This document shows positions 9,352 through 24,700 of a stretch of DNA of 64,000 nucleotides, piece after piece. Each line of letters opens with the position of its first letter. Position 1 is the first letter of the stretch. The stretch lies in NCBI RefSeq assembly GCF_044784365.2, contig NZ_CP173065.2; one strand, written 5' to 3'. Under the pieces are notes generated by a model that saw only the letters and a list, made by a program, of their open reading frames with translations, did no database searches and had not been told where the DNA came from. The translations under genes were made by a program, and so were the position numbers. The DNA comes from Cetobacterium_A somerae. Its GTDB lineage: Bacteria > Fusobacteriota > Fusobacteriia > Fusobacteriales > Fusobacteriaceae.

Positions 9352-9395
9352 TAAGGAGACTAACTTTTTCTCTATTCGATTGATAGTGTTCTTAT

Positions 9396-9472
9396 GCGTT
9401 TGTAGCTCAGGTGGTTAGAGCACACGCCTGATAAGCGTGAGGTCGGTGGTTCGAGTCCACTCAAACGCACCA
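9396..9472 (+). tRNA. tRNA-Ile (GAT) in the 16S-23S spacer
   Basis: Seven-base acceptor stem GCGTTTG/CAAACGC, discriminator A and encoded CCA. Anticodon GAT at 9430-9432 in loop CTGATAA. It sits between 16S and 23S of operon 1 and is released from the same precursor. Confidence 0.97.
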
Positions 9473-9612
9473 TTAAATACATTATCAAACTTGGACATTG
9501 GAAACTATATAGTAGATATTGAGAAAATATTCTAAATTAACTAACAATTCATTTTTAAGTCAATCTTAAATTGAGTAGTTAGTCTGTCTAAATAATATGA
9601 ATTATATTACAA

Positions 9613-12529
<2,917 letters not shown>

Positions 12530-12577
12530 AATATACTACTATATAGTTTCAAGTGTTCAAGAACACAAATAAATATT

Positions 12578-12695
12578 GATTGGCAACGATAGCTATGGAG
12601 GTACACCCAGTAACATTTCGAACCTGGAAGTTAAGCCCATAAACGCTGAAAGTACTTGGGGGGCAGCCCCCTGGGAGGATAGGAAGTTGCCAATC
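12578..12695 (+). rRNA. rrf: 5S ribosomal RNA, operon 1
   Basis: Helix I is visible as GATTGGCAAC (12578-12587) with GTTGCCAATC (12686-12695), and the internal CGAACCTGGAAGTTAAGCCC region is standard. The mature ends may trim a base or two from this stem. A T-rich run follows directly, so helix I may double as the terminator stem. Confidence 0.93.
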
Positions 12696-12823
12696 TTTTT
12701 TATTTTTTGTAAAATTCAAATTTTTTCATATAAAAAAATATTTTTTTAACAAACAAACCCAATGAAAACAATGGTTAATGATAAAAAACAATATAATACT
12801 TTAAAATAAATAAAAAAACTTTG

Positions 12824-12852
12824 TTGACAAACTTTAATCGTTGTGGTATGAT
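12824..12852 (+). promoter_or_regulatory. Promoter of rRNA operon 2
   Basis: TTGACA (12824-12829), 17 bases, TATGAT (12847-12852). It is closer to consensus than the promoters of operons 1 and 3. It lies only about 130 bases after the 5S gene of operon 1. Confidence 0.9.
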
Positions 12853-13008
12853 TATATATGTCAGTGGGAAACACCACAGACGAAGTAAAACTAAAGGACA
12901 TTAACAACCGAATAGAGAAAATAGTCAGAAGTTATGAAAATAACAAAATGCCAGAAATGGCAAACCAATAAATGGTGTAAACGTAAGTCTTAGGACTTTA
13001 AATATATT
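12853..13008 (+). promoter_or_regulatory. rRNA operon 2 leader with 5' hairpin and 16S processing stem
   Basis: The 5' hairpin is GTCAGTGG (12860-12867) / CCACAGAC (12874-12881) with the same GAAACA loop as operon 1. The C-to-T change in the 5' arm is matched by a G-to-A change in the 3' arm. CGAATAGAGAAAA (12909-12921) pairs with 14537-14549 after 16S. From about 12897 onward it is the same as the operon 1 leader. Confidence 0.8.
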
Positions 13009-14522
<1,514 letters not shown>

Positions 14523-14697
14523 TAAGGAGACTAACTTTTTCTCTATTCGATTGATAGTGTTCTTTACTATCAAACTTGGACATTGGAAACTATATAGTAG
14601 ATATTGAGAAAATATTCTAAATTAACTAACAATTCATTTTTAAGTCAATCTTAAATTGAGTAGTTAGTCTGTCTAAATAATATGAATTATATTACAA

Positions 14698-17614
<2,917 letters not shown>

Positions 17615-17660
17615 AATATACTACTATATAGTTTCAAATGATCCAAGTAAATTAAATATT

Positions 17661-17778
17661 GATTGGCAACGATAGCTATGGAGGTACACCCAGTAACATT
17701 TCGAACCTGGAAGTTAAGCCCATAAACGCTGAAAGTACTTGGGGGGCAGCCCCCTGGGAGGATAGGAAGTTGCCAATC
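17661..17778 (+). rRNA. rrf: 5S ribosomal RNA, operon 2
   Basis: Helix I GATTGGCAAC (17661-17670) / GTTGCCAATC (17769-17778). Same body as the other two 5S genes. A T-run follows at once. The 23S-5S spacer is the shortest of the three operons. Confidence 0.93.
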
Positions 17779-17808
17779 TTTTTTTATTTTGGAGTAAAGA
17801 AAAAACTG

Positions 17809-17837
17809 TTGACAAAAACGGAAAAAAGTGGTATTAT
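17809..17837 (+). promoter_or_regulatory. Promoter of the rpmG-trnW-secE-nusG operon
   Basis: TTGACA (17809-17814), 17 bases, TATTAT (17832-17837). It lies between the 5S gene of operon 2 and rpmG, and no other gene intervenes. Confidence 0.85.
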
Positions 17838-17844
17838 CATCTAT

Positions 17845-17950
17845 GTCTTAAAAAGAAAGCAATAAATAAGGAAACTCTTGTTTACCATACAATAAGCTAT
17901 GAGGTATGGGAGGATTTGTGATATCCGTTAGATGAGTGGAGGTGTAAAGA
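17845..17950 (+). promoter_or_regulatory. Structured leader before rpmG
   Basis: About 105 bases of leader hold two possible hairpins: CCATAC (17885-17890) with GTATGG (17904-17909), and GGAT (17912-17915) with ATCC (17923-17926). A GGAGGTG site then precedes the GTG start. The position suits a ribosomal-protein leader, but I do not recognise a known family here. Confidence 0.4.
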
Positions 17951-18103
17951 GTGAGAGTAAATATTCAATTAGAGTGTACAGAGTGTAAAAGAAGAAACTA
18001 CAGTACTTCAAAGAATAAGAAGAACACTACTGAAAGATTAGAATTAAATAAATACTGTAAATGGGACAAAAAAGTAACATTACATAAAGAAACTAAAAAA
18101 TAA
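17951..18103 (+). CDS. rpmG: 50S ribosomal protein L33
   Basis: A 50-residue large-subunit protein, too short for most gene lists. It reads MRVNIQLECTECKRRNY at the start and ends KVTLHKETKK, the typical L33 layout. Start is GTG after GGAGGTG. The zinc ribbon is half intact: the first pair is CTEC (C9, C12), but the second, usually CxxC, reads CKWD with aspartate in place of the last cysteine. Zinc could still be bound by C3D, or binding may be weakened. It heads the operon containing tRNA-Trp, secE and nusG, a common bacterial order. Confidence 0.93.
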   Translation: MRVNIQLECTECKRRNYSTSKNKKNTTERLELNKYCKWDKKVTLHKETKK

Positions 18104-18171
18104 TTCTTAGTCTAAGAAGCCTATGCGCTTCTTGATTAATTATTTAAAGTAAAACATTTGCAACAACATGC

Positions 18172-18247
18172 AGGTCAATGGCTCAATTGGCAGAGCATCG
18201 GTCTCCAAAACCGAGGGTTGGGGGTTCGATTCCCTCTTGACCTGCCA
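18172..18247 (+). tRNA. tRNA-Trp (CCA)
   Basis: Acceptor stem AGGTCAA/TTGACCT, discriminator G, encoded CCA, anticodon CCA in loop CTCCAAA. It lies between rpmG and secE. A hairpin AAGAAGC/GCTTCTT (18114-18120 with 18127-18133) lies just upstream without a T-run and may mark processing rather than termination. Confidence 0.97.
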
Positions 18248-18282
18248 TTTTTTTTATAAATTAAAATTACTGGTGGTGCAAA

Positions 18283-18465
18283 ATGGGACTAATTAATGAT
18301 GTAAGAAGAGAGTATTCTAAGGTTCAATGGCCTAGAAGAAAAGAGATTGTTGCAGCAACTAGTTGGGTTGTTGCTATGAGTATATTTTTAGGAATATACT
18401 TAGGAGTTTTCGATATAATTGCTTCAAGACTTTTAAAGATGCTTGTATCTCTCTTTGGAGGATAA
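18283..18465 (+). CDS. secE: Preprotein translocase subunit SecE
   Basis: The 60-residue essential SecYEG clamp subunit. It has the amphipathic helix with EYSKVQWPRRKEI (10-22) and one transmembrane helix at about 25-48, the short single-span form found in most bacteria. A GGTGG site precedes the ATG. The gene ends one base before the ATG of nusG, so the two are translationally coupled in the conserved secE-nusG-rplK order. Confidence 0.96.
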   Translation: MGLINDVRREYSKVQWPRRKEIVAATSWVVAMSIFLGIYLGVFDIIASRLLKMLVSLFGG

Positions 18466-18466
18466 A

Positions 18467-19066
18467 ATGGAAAAAAGCTTAGTGAAAAAATGGTTTATGA
18501 TTCATACTTATTCGGGGTATGAGAAAAAAGTTAAAACAGACTTAGAACAGAAGATAGAAACTTTAGGATTATCTAATATAGTAACTAAAGTTTTAGTTCC
18601 TGAAGAGGAAACTATCGAAGAGAGAAGAGGAAAGAAAAAAGTTATTTCAAGAAAACTATTTCCTGGGTATGTTATGCTAGAAATGGAAGCTACTAGAGAG
18701 GAAAGTGGAGATGGAATTAACTTTAGAGTAGACTCAGATGCTTGGTATGTTGTTAGAAATACTAATGGTGTAACAGGATTCGTTGGTGTAGGATCTGATC
18801 CAATTCCAATGGAAGATGATGAAGTAGAAAATATCTTCTCTGTTATAGGATACAAAAATGATGAGGATGAGAAAGCAATAAAAGAAGTTATAAAAGTTGA
18901 CTATGAAGTAGGAGACTATGTAAAACTTCTATCTGAAGGTTTTGAAAACCAAGAAGGAAAAGTTGCAGAAATCGATATGGAACATAGAAAAGTTAAGGTA
19001 ATGATGGAGATGTTTGGAAGAATGACTCCTATTGAAGTTGATCTTAACAGTGTAGAGAAGGCTTAA
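18467..19066 (+). CDS. nusG: Transcription elongation/antitermination factor NusG
   Basis: Binds RNA polymerase and links it to Rho or the ribosome. The 199 residues include the NGN domain, opening KKWFMIHTYSGYEKKV, the FPGYVMLEM segment, and the C-terminal KOW domain (YEVGDYVKLLSEGFENQEGKV). I chose ATG 18467, which has GGAGG 6 to 10 bases upstream in the end of secE; the longer frame from 18443 lies inside secE. The acidic insertion between NGN and KOW is somewhat long. Confidence 0.96.
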   Translation: MEKSLVKKWFMIHTYSGYEKKVKTDLEQKIETLGLSNIVTKVLVPEEETIEERRGKKKVISRKLFPGYVMLEMEATREESGDGINFRVDSDAWYVVRNTNGVTGFVGVGSDPIPMEDDEVENIFSVIGYKNDEDEKAIKEVIKVDYEVGDYVKLLSEGFENQEGKVAEIDMEHRKVKVMMEMFGRMTPIEVDLNSVEKA

Positions 19067-19084
19067 TTAAATAGATTTAAGCCA

Positions 19085-19110
19085 GTGGGAGATCGCAAGA
19101 TCAATACCAC
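19085..19110 (+). promoter_or_regulatory. Hairpin before rplK, candidate L1-binding site
   Basis: Outer stem GTGG (19085-19088) / CCAC (19107-19110), inner stem GATC-GCAA-GATC (19091-19102), with 2 unpaired bases on the 5' side and 4 on the 3' side. Ribosomal protein L1 is known to repress its own operon by binding a two-stem RNA with an asymmetric internal loop at the start of the L11 mRNA. A matching element occurs before rplA. Confidence 0.5.
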
Positions 19111-19136
19111 AATTTTATGGAGGTGTAATTTAAACA

Positions 19137-19562
19137 ATGGCAAAAGAAGTAATCGGATTAATAAAACTACAATTACCTGCTGGAAAAGCTAACCCTGCTC
19201 CACCAGTAGGACCAGCATTAGGACAACACGGAGTTAACATTATGGAATTCTGTAAGGCGTTCAATGCAAAAACTCAAGATAAAGCAGGATGGATTATCCC
19301 AGTTGAAATCTCTGTTTATAACGACAGATCTTTCACATTTATCTTAAAAACTCCACCAGCATCTGACTTATTAAAGAAAGCTGCAGGAGTTAAATCAGGA
19401 GCTCAAAACTCTAAAAAAGAAGTAGCTGGAACTATAAATACAGCTAAATTAAGAGAAATCGCTGAAACTAAGATGCCAGATTTAAATGCTGGATCAGTAG
19501 AAGCTGCTATGAACATCATAGCTGGATCAGCAAGATCAATGGGAATCAAAATAGAGGACTAA
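19137..19562 (+). CDS. rplK: 50S ribosomal protein L11
   Basis: A 141-residue protein of the GTPase-associated centre that binds 23S rRNA with L10. The start MAKEVIGLIKLQLPAGKANPAPPVGPALGQ pattern is diagnostic (proline-rich stretch at about 18-30), and the C-terminal RNA-binding domain ends ARSMGIKIED. The length is typical. A GGAGGTG site precedes the ATG. A structured element at 19085-19110 lies in the leader and may control translation. Confidence 0.98.
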   Translation: MAKEVIGLIKLQLPAGKANPAPPVGPALGQHGVNIMEFCKAFNAKTQDKAGWIIPVEISVYNDRSFTFILKTPPASDLLKKAAGVKSGAQNSKKEVAGTINTAKLREIAETKMPDLNAGSVEAAMNIIAGSARSMGIKIED

Positions 19563-19594
19563 TTAGAAGTCAATTCTTATTTATGTGATATTAA

Positions 19595-19624
19595 GTGGTA
19601 GGATGTAAACATCCGTTTAACCAC
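19595..19624 (+). promoter_or_regulatory. Hairpin before rplA, second candidate L1-binding site
   Basis: Outer stem GTGG (19595-19598) / CCAC (19621-19624), inner stem GGATG (19601-19605) / CATCC (19610-19614), with 2 unpaired bases on the 5' side and 6 on the 3' side. The plan is that of the element before rplK but the inner stem differs completely. The AGGAGGAGG ribosome site starts one base after the stem, so folding could affect access to it. Confidence 0.5.
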
Positions 19625-19642
19625 AGGAGGAGGAAATTTTCA

Positions 19643-20347
19643 ATGGCAAATAAAAGAGGTAAAAAATACCTAGAAATAGCTAAATTAGTTGAGCAAGGAA
19701 GACTATACGAGGTTAAAGAAGCTATAGAACTTGTAAGAAAGACAAGAACTGCTAACTTCGTAGAAACAGTTGAAATAGCATTAAGATTAGGAGTAGATCC
19801 TAGACATGCAGATCAACAAGTTAGAGGTACAGTTGTACTTCCAAACGGAACAGGAAAAACAGTTAAAATATTAGCAATCACTTCAGGAGCTAACATAGAG
19901 AAAGCTTTAGAGGCTGGAGCAGATTATGCTGGAGCAGAAGAGTATATCGAGAAAATCCAACAAGGTTGGTTTGACTTTGATATCGTAATTGCAACTCCAG
20001 ACATGATGCCTAAATTAGGAAGATTAGGAAGAATCTTAGGAACTAAAGGTTTAATGCCTAACCCTAAGTCAGGAACAGTTACACCAGATATCGCAACGGC
20101 AGTATCTGAGTTCAAGAAAGGAAAACTTGCATTTAGAGTAGACAAGCTAGGATCAATCCATGCGCCAATCGGTAAAGCAGATTTCTCTGAAGAAGCTTTA
20201 TTAGAGAACTTCACAGCGTTCATCAATGAGATTGTAAGATTAAAGCCATCTGCATCTAAAGGTCAATACTTAAGAACTGTTGCAGTTTCTTTAACAATGG
20301 GACCAGGAGTTAAAATGGATCCAGTTTTAGTTGCAAAAAATGCTTAA
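19643..20347 (+). CDS. rplA: 50S ribosomal protein L1
   Basis: A 234-residue protein of the L1 stalk, which moves deacylated tRNA out of the E site. It has the typical opening (KRGKKYLEIAKLV), the DPRHADQQVRGTV segment and the conserved GTKGLMPNPKSGTV motif. I chose ATG 19643, 9 bases after the AGGAGGAGG site; the frame extends upstream to 19595 only through the leader hairpin. In other bacteria L1 is the autoregulator of this operon. Confidence 0.98.
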   Translation: MANKRGKKYLEIAKLVEQGRLYEVKEAIELVRKTRTANFVETVEIALRLGVDPRHADQQVRGTVVLPNGTGKTVKILAITSGANIEKALEAGADYAGAEEYIEKIQQGWFDFDIVIATPDMMPKLGRLGRILGTKGLMPNPKSGTVTPDIATAVSEFKKGKLAFRVDKLGSIHAPIGKADFSEEALLENFTAFINEIVRLKPSASKGQYLRTVAVSLTMGPGVKMDPVLVAKNA

Positions 20348-20354
20348 TTAAAAT

Positions 20355-20383
20355 TTGCAAAAATTTAAATTATGTGTTATAAT
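20355..20383 (+). promoter_or_regulatory. Promoter of the rplJ-rplL-rpoBC transcript
   Basis: TTGCAA (20355-20360), 17 bases, TATAAT (20378-20383), with an extended -10 TGT (20375-20377). It lies directly after rplA, about 50 bases before the L10 leader. Confidence 0.85.
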
Positions 20384-20435
20384 TATAAAGTTGTAAAATT
20401 ATAACTTAAAAAGTTGGATAAATAATTAAATATAG

Positions 20436-20560
20436 ATCCAAACCAAAGACCGTAGGTGACGCAAGTCTTAAATATCCTACCGAGGTTGGAAGAAGGTATT
20501 CACTAACCTCAATAGTTAGATTTTGAACCTCCGTTCCTACCTTGGAGCGGAGGTAATTTT
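20436..20560 (+). promoter_or_regulatory. L10 leader with attenuator hairpin
   Basis: The stretch CAAAGACCGTAGGTG (20444-20458) and CCTACCGAGGT (20476-20486) are the conserved core of the ribosomal protein L10 leader, where L10 or the L10-L12 complex binds. Downstream, an 11-bp stem ACCTCCGTTCC (20527-20537) / GGAGCGGAGGT (20544-20554) with a 6-nt loop is followed by AATTTT, a weak terminator-like element. Together they suggest autogenous control of rplJL by attenuation. Confidence 0.85.
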
Positions 20561-20586
20561 AGAGTAAAAGAGGAGGTGAATCAATA

Positions 20587-21111
20587 ATGGCAACTCAATT
20601 AAAAAAGGAACTTGTAGCTGAATTAGTTGAAAAAATTTCTAAAGCTCAATCAATCGTTTTAGTTGACTATCAAGGTCTTAAAGTAAACCAAGAGACTGAG
20701 TTAAGAAAACAAATGAGAGAAAACGGAGCTGAGTACTTAGTTGCTAAGAACAGACTGTTCAAGATAGCACTAGCTGAGGCTGGTATCGCTGATAAATTCG
20801 ATGATTTACTAGAGGGGACTACTGCATTTGCATTCGGATATGCTGATCCAGTAACTCCAGCAAAGGTAGTTTACGATGTAGAAGCGGCTCAAGCAAAAGC
20901 AAACGCAAAAGCTAAGAAGACTATATTCACTATAAAAGGTGGAGTATTAACTGGTAAGAGGGTTGAAGCTTCAGAGGTAGTAGCATTAGCTAAATTACCA
21001 TCTAGAGAGCAACTTCTTTCTATGGTTCTTAACGGAATGCTTGGACCAGTTAGAAAACTTGCTTACGCAACTGTGGCAATCGCTGAGAAGAAAGAAGCAG
21101 CTGCTGAGTAA
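20587..21111 (+). CDS. rplJ: 50S ribosomal protein L10
   Basis: A 174-residue base of the L7/L12 stalk, binding 23S rRNA with L11 and holding L12 dimers on its C-terminal helix. It has the usual opening with the segment IVLVDYQGLKVNQETELRKQ, then YLVAKNRLFKIAL, and ends in an alanine/lysine-rich tail. The ribosome site is GAGGAGGTG. It is the first gene after the L10 leader, which predicts autogenous repression by L10-L12. Confidence 0.98.
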   Translation: MATQLKKELVAELVEKISKAQSIVLVDYQGLKVNQETELRKQMRENGAEYLVAKNRLFKIALAEAGIADKFDDLLEGTTAFAFGYADPVTPAKVVYDVEAAQAKANAKAKKTIFTIKGGVLTGKRVEASEVVALAKLPSREQLLSMVLNGMLGPVRKLAYATVAIAEKKEAAAE

Positions 21112-21185
21112 TCACTTGTTGATTTTAGAGTATTATTGATTTAATAAAAAGAAGAAAAATTAGGAAAATTTAAGGAGGATTTATA

Positions 21186-21548
21186 ATGGCATTCAATAAA
21201 GAGCAATTCATAGCTGATTTAGAAGCTATGTCAGTATTAGAGTTAAGAGAATTAGTAACAGCTTTAGAGGAGCACTTCGGTGTTACTGCTGCTGCACCAG
21301 TAGCTGTAGCTGCTGCTGAGGGACCAGCTGTAGAGGAGAAAACTGAGTTTGATGTAGTTTTAACTGCTGCAGGAGCTAACAAAATAGCTGTAATCAAAGA
21401 GGTAAGAGCAATTACTGGATTAGGATTAAAAGAAGCTAAAGAATTAGTAGATAACGGTGGAACATTAAAAGAGGGAGCTTCTAAAGAAGAGGCTGAAGCT
21501 ATAAAAGCTAAATTAACTGAAGCTGGAGCTACAGTAGAGGTTAAGTAA
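21186..21548 (+). CDS. rplL: 50S ribosomal protein L7/L12
   Basis: A 120-residue stalk protein that recruits elongation factor GTPases. The N-terminal dimerisation domain (1-35), an alanine-rich hinge (about 36-52) and the globular domain with GLGLKEAKELVDNGG are all clear. It starts after AAGGAGG, 74 bases behind rplJ. The terminator-like hairpin 50 bases after the stop probably reduces transcription into rpoB, leaving L12 in excess. Confidence 0.98.
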   Translation: MAFNKEQFIADLEAMSVLELRELVTALEEHFGVTAAAPVAVAAAEGPAVEEKTEFDVVLTAAGANKIAVIKEVRAITGLGLKEAKELVDNGGTLKEGASKEEAEAIKAKLTEAGATVEVK

Positions 21549-21599
21549 TAACCCTTACAAGGTTGCATAAGCAACTAGTTATACTTAAATAAAAAAAAT

Positions 21600-21623
21600 A
21601 GGCACTCTAATGGGTGCCTTTTT
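21600..21623 (+). terminator. Short terminator/attenuator between rplL and rpoB
   Basis: Six-bp stem AGGCAC (21600-21605) / GTGCCT (21614-21619), followed by TTTTT. It is weak, as expected of a partial terminator in this interval. Confidence 0.75.
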
Positions 21624-21668
21624 ACTCATTATAATGAAAATTATTAAATAATCTATTAAAAGTAAGTT

Positions 21669-21721
21669 AATACTTAATCTTTTGAAAATAAAAGGCTTTT
21701 ATTTTCCAAAGATTAGGTATT
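21669..21721 (+). repeat. 25-bp near-perfect hairpin before rpoB (likely mRNA processing site)
   Basis: The 5' arm 21669-21693 and the 3' arm 21697-21721 form 23 Watson-Crick pairs, one G-T pair and one mismatch around a GGC loop. It has no T-run so it is not a terminator. E. coli has an RNase III site in the same interval between rplL and rpoB; this could be a counterpart. Confidence 0.85.
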
Positions 21722-21755
21722 GATCACTATATGAAATAGTAAGGAGTGTGAATTG

Positions 21756-24700
21756 ATGGGGAAACTCGTTGAAAGATTGAATTTTGGAAGAATCGAAGAA
21801 AGAGGTACAATGCCTCATTTTTTAGAATTCCAACTGGATTCCTATGAAGATTTTCTACAAGCTAAGGAGGCTCCACTTAACAGAAAAGATAAGGGGCTTG
21901 AATCTGCTTTTAGAGAAATATTCCCTGTTGAATCTTCAAATGGAGATATAAAATTAGAGTATGTTTCTTATGAGTTACATGAAGCGGAAGCTCCATTGAA
22001 TGACGAGCTTGAGTGTAAGAAAAGAGGGAAGACTTATTCTGCATCTTTAAAAGTAAGATTAAGACTTACTAATAAGAAAAGTGGAAACGAAATCCAAGAA
22101 ACACTTGTTTATTTTGGAGAAGTTCCTTTAATGACTGAAAGAGGAACATTTATAATAAATGGTGCTGAGAGAGTTGTAGTATCGCAGTTACACAGATCTC
22201 CTGGAGTATCATTTAATAAAGAAGTCAATATCCAAACAGGTAAAGACCTGTTCTCTGGAAAAATTATTCCATATAAAGGAACATGGTTAGAGTTTGAAAC
22301 TGATAAAAATGACTTCTTAAGTGTAAAAATTGATAGAAAGAAAAAAGTTTTAGCAACTGTATTTTTAAAAGCAGTTGATTTCTTCGATACAAATGAAGAA
22401 ATAATGGATGAGTTTTTAGATGAAAAAGAAATTAATTTATCTGAATACTATTCAAGATATTCAAATAAAGAAGAACTAATTAGTGTTCTTAAAACAAAAA
22501 TTGAAGGAAGCTTTGTTAAAGAGGATATTTTTAATGAAGAAACTGGAGAGATTTTATTTGAAACTAAACAACTAATTACAGAAGCTGTAATATTTGATTT
22601 AGTAGACCTAAAAATAGAAAATATTTTAGTTTGGGAAGTAAAACCAGAAGATAAAGTATTTGCAAATACAATAGTAAATGATACTGGAGATACAAAAGAA
22701 GAAGCTGTAACAGAGGTATTTAAGAAATTAAGACCAGGAGATTTAGTAACTATTGATTCAGCTAGATCTTTAATAAAGCAGATGTTCTTTAATCCTCAAA
22801 GATATGATTTAGAGCCTGTTGGAAGATATAAAATGAACAAAAGATTAAAATTAAATCTTCCAGAAGATGAAATTTTATTAACTAAAGAGGATGTAATTGC
22901 AACAATAAAGTATGTAATTAGTTTAAACAACGGAAAAGGACATACAGATGATATTGATAACCTATCTAACAGAAGAGTTAGAGGTGTTGGAGAGTTATTG
23001 TTAATGCAAATTAAAGCAGGACTTTCTAAGATGGGTAAAATGGTAAAAGAGAAGATGACAATTCAAGATGTTGAAACATTAACTCCACAATCATTATTAA
23101 ACACTAGACCGTTAAATGCTTTAGTATTAGACTTCTTTGGATCAGGGCAATTATCACAATTCATGGACCAGTCAAATCCACTTGCTGAATTAACTCATAA
23201 GAGAAGAATATCAGCACTAGGACCTGGAGGACTTTCAAGAGAAAGAGCAGGATTCGAGGTTAGAGACGTTCACGACTCTCACTATGGAAGAATTTGTCCT
23301 ATAGAAACTCCAGAGGGACCAAACATTGGACTTATCGGATCTTTAGCTATATATGCTAAAGTAAATTCATATGGATTTATAGAAACTCCATATGTTAAGG
23401 TAGAAAATGGAGTTGCTAATTTTGATGATATTCATTATTTAGCAGCAGATGAAGAAGAAGGATTATTCATAGCCCAAGCGGATACTAAACTTGGTGAAAA
23501 TGGAGAACTTTTAGGAGATGTTGTATGTAGATATGGACATGAAATAGTAAATATTTCAGGAGAAAAAGTTCATTATTTAGATGTATCACCTAAACAGGTT
23601 GTATCAGTTTCAGCAGGATTAATACCATTCCTTGAGCATGATGACGCCAACAGAGCACTTATGGGATCGAACATGCAAAGACAAGCGGTACCATTATTAA
23701 GAACAGAAGCTCCATTCATTGGAACAGGACTTGAAAGAAAAGTTGCAGTTGATTCAGGAGCAGTAATCTCAGCTAAAGCAAAAGGTAAAGTTATATACGT
23801 AGATGCAAAAGAGATTATTATAGAAGATGCAGAAGGAAAATCTTACAGACATAGATTATTGAATTTTGAAAGATCAAACCAAGCAATGTGTTTACACCAA
23901 ACACCACTAGTTGACCTAGGACAAGAAGTAGAATTAGGACAAGTAATTGCTGATGGACCTGCAACAAAAGGTGGAGACTTAGCTCTAGGAAGAAATATTC
24001 TAATGGCATTTATGCCTTGGGAAGGATATAACTATGAGGATGCTATTCTTATATCTGATAGATTAAGAAAAGATGACGTATTTACATCTATCCATATAGA
24101 AGAATATGAAATAGAAGCTAGAAATACTAAATTAGGTGACGAAGAGATTACAAGAGAAATACCAAATGTTTCTGAAGAAGCATTAAAGAACTTAGATTCA
24201 AGAGGTATAATTGTAGTAGGATCAGAGGTTGGACCAGGAGATATCCTAGTAGGAAAAACAGCACCTAAAGGTGAATCAGAGCCACCAGCAGAAGAGAAGT
24301 TATTAAGAGCTATCTTCGGAGAAAAAGCAAGAGATGTAAGAGATACATCATTAAAAATGCCTCATGGATCGAAAGGAACAGTTGTTGAAGTTCTTGAGTT
24401 ATCAAGAGAAAATGGAGACGAGTTAAAAGCTGGAGTAAATAGATCTATAAGAGTGTTTATTGCTGAAAAAAGAAAAATAACTGTTGGAGATAAAATGTCA
24501 GGAAGACACGGTAACAAAGGTGTTGTTTCTAGAGTATTACCAGCAGAAGATATGCCATTCTTAGCAGATGGTACACACTTAGACGTTGTAATCAATCCAC
24601 TTGGAGTTCCTTCGCGTATGAACATCGGACAGGTTCTAGAGGTTCACTTAGGAATGGCAATGGGTAAATTAAATGGTGGAACTTATTTATCAACTCCAGT

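Noticed and set aside
17659..17865. 68-codon frame crossing the 5S gene of operon 2 and the rpmG promoter
   Set aside because: It begins in 5S rRNA and runs through a clear promoter; no protein features.
22981..23400. Rifampicin-resistance substitutions in rpoB
   Set aside because: The main positions equivalent to E. coli D516, H526 and S531 are wild type.
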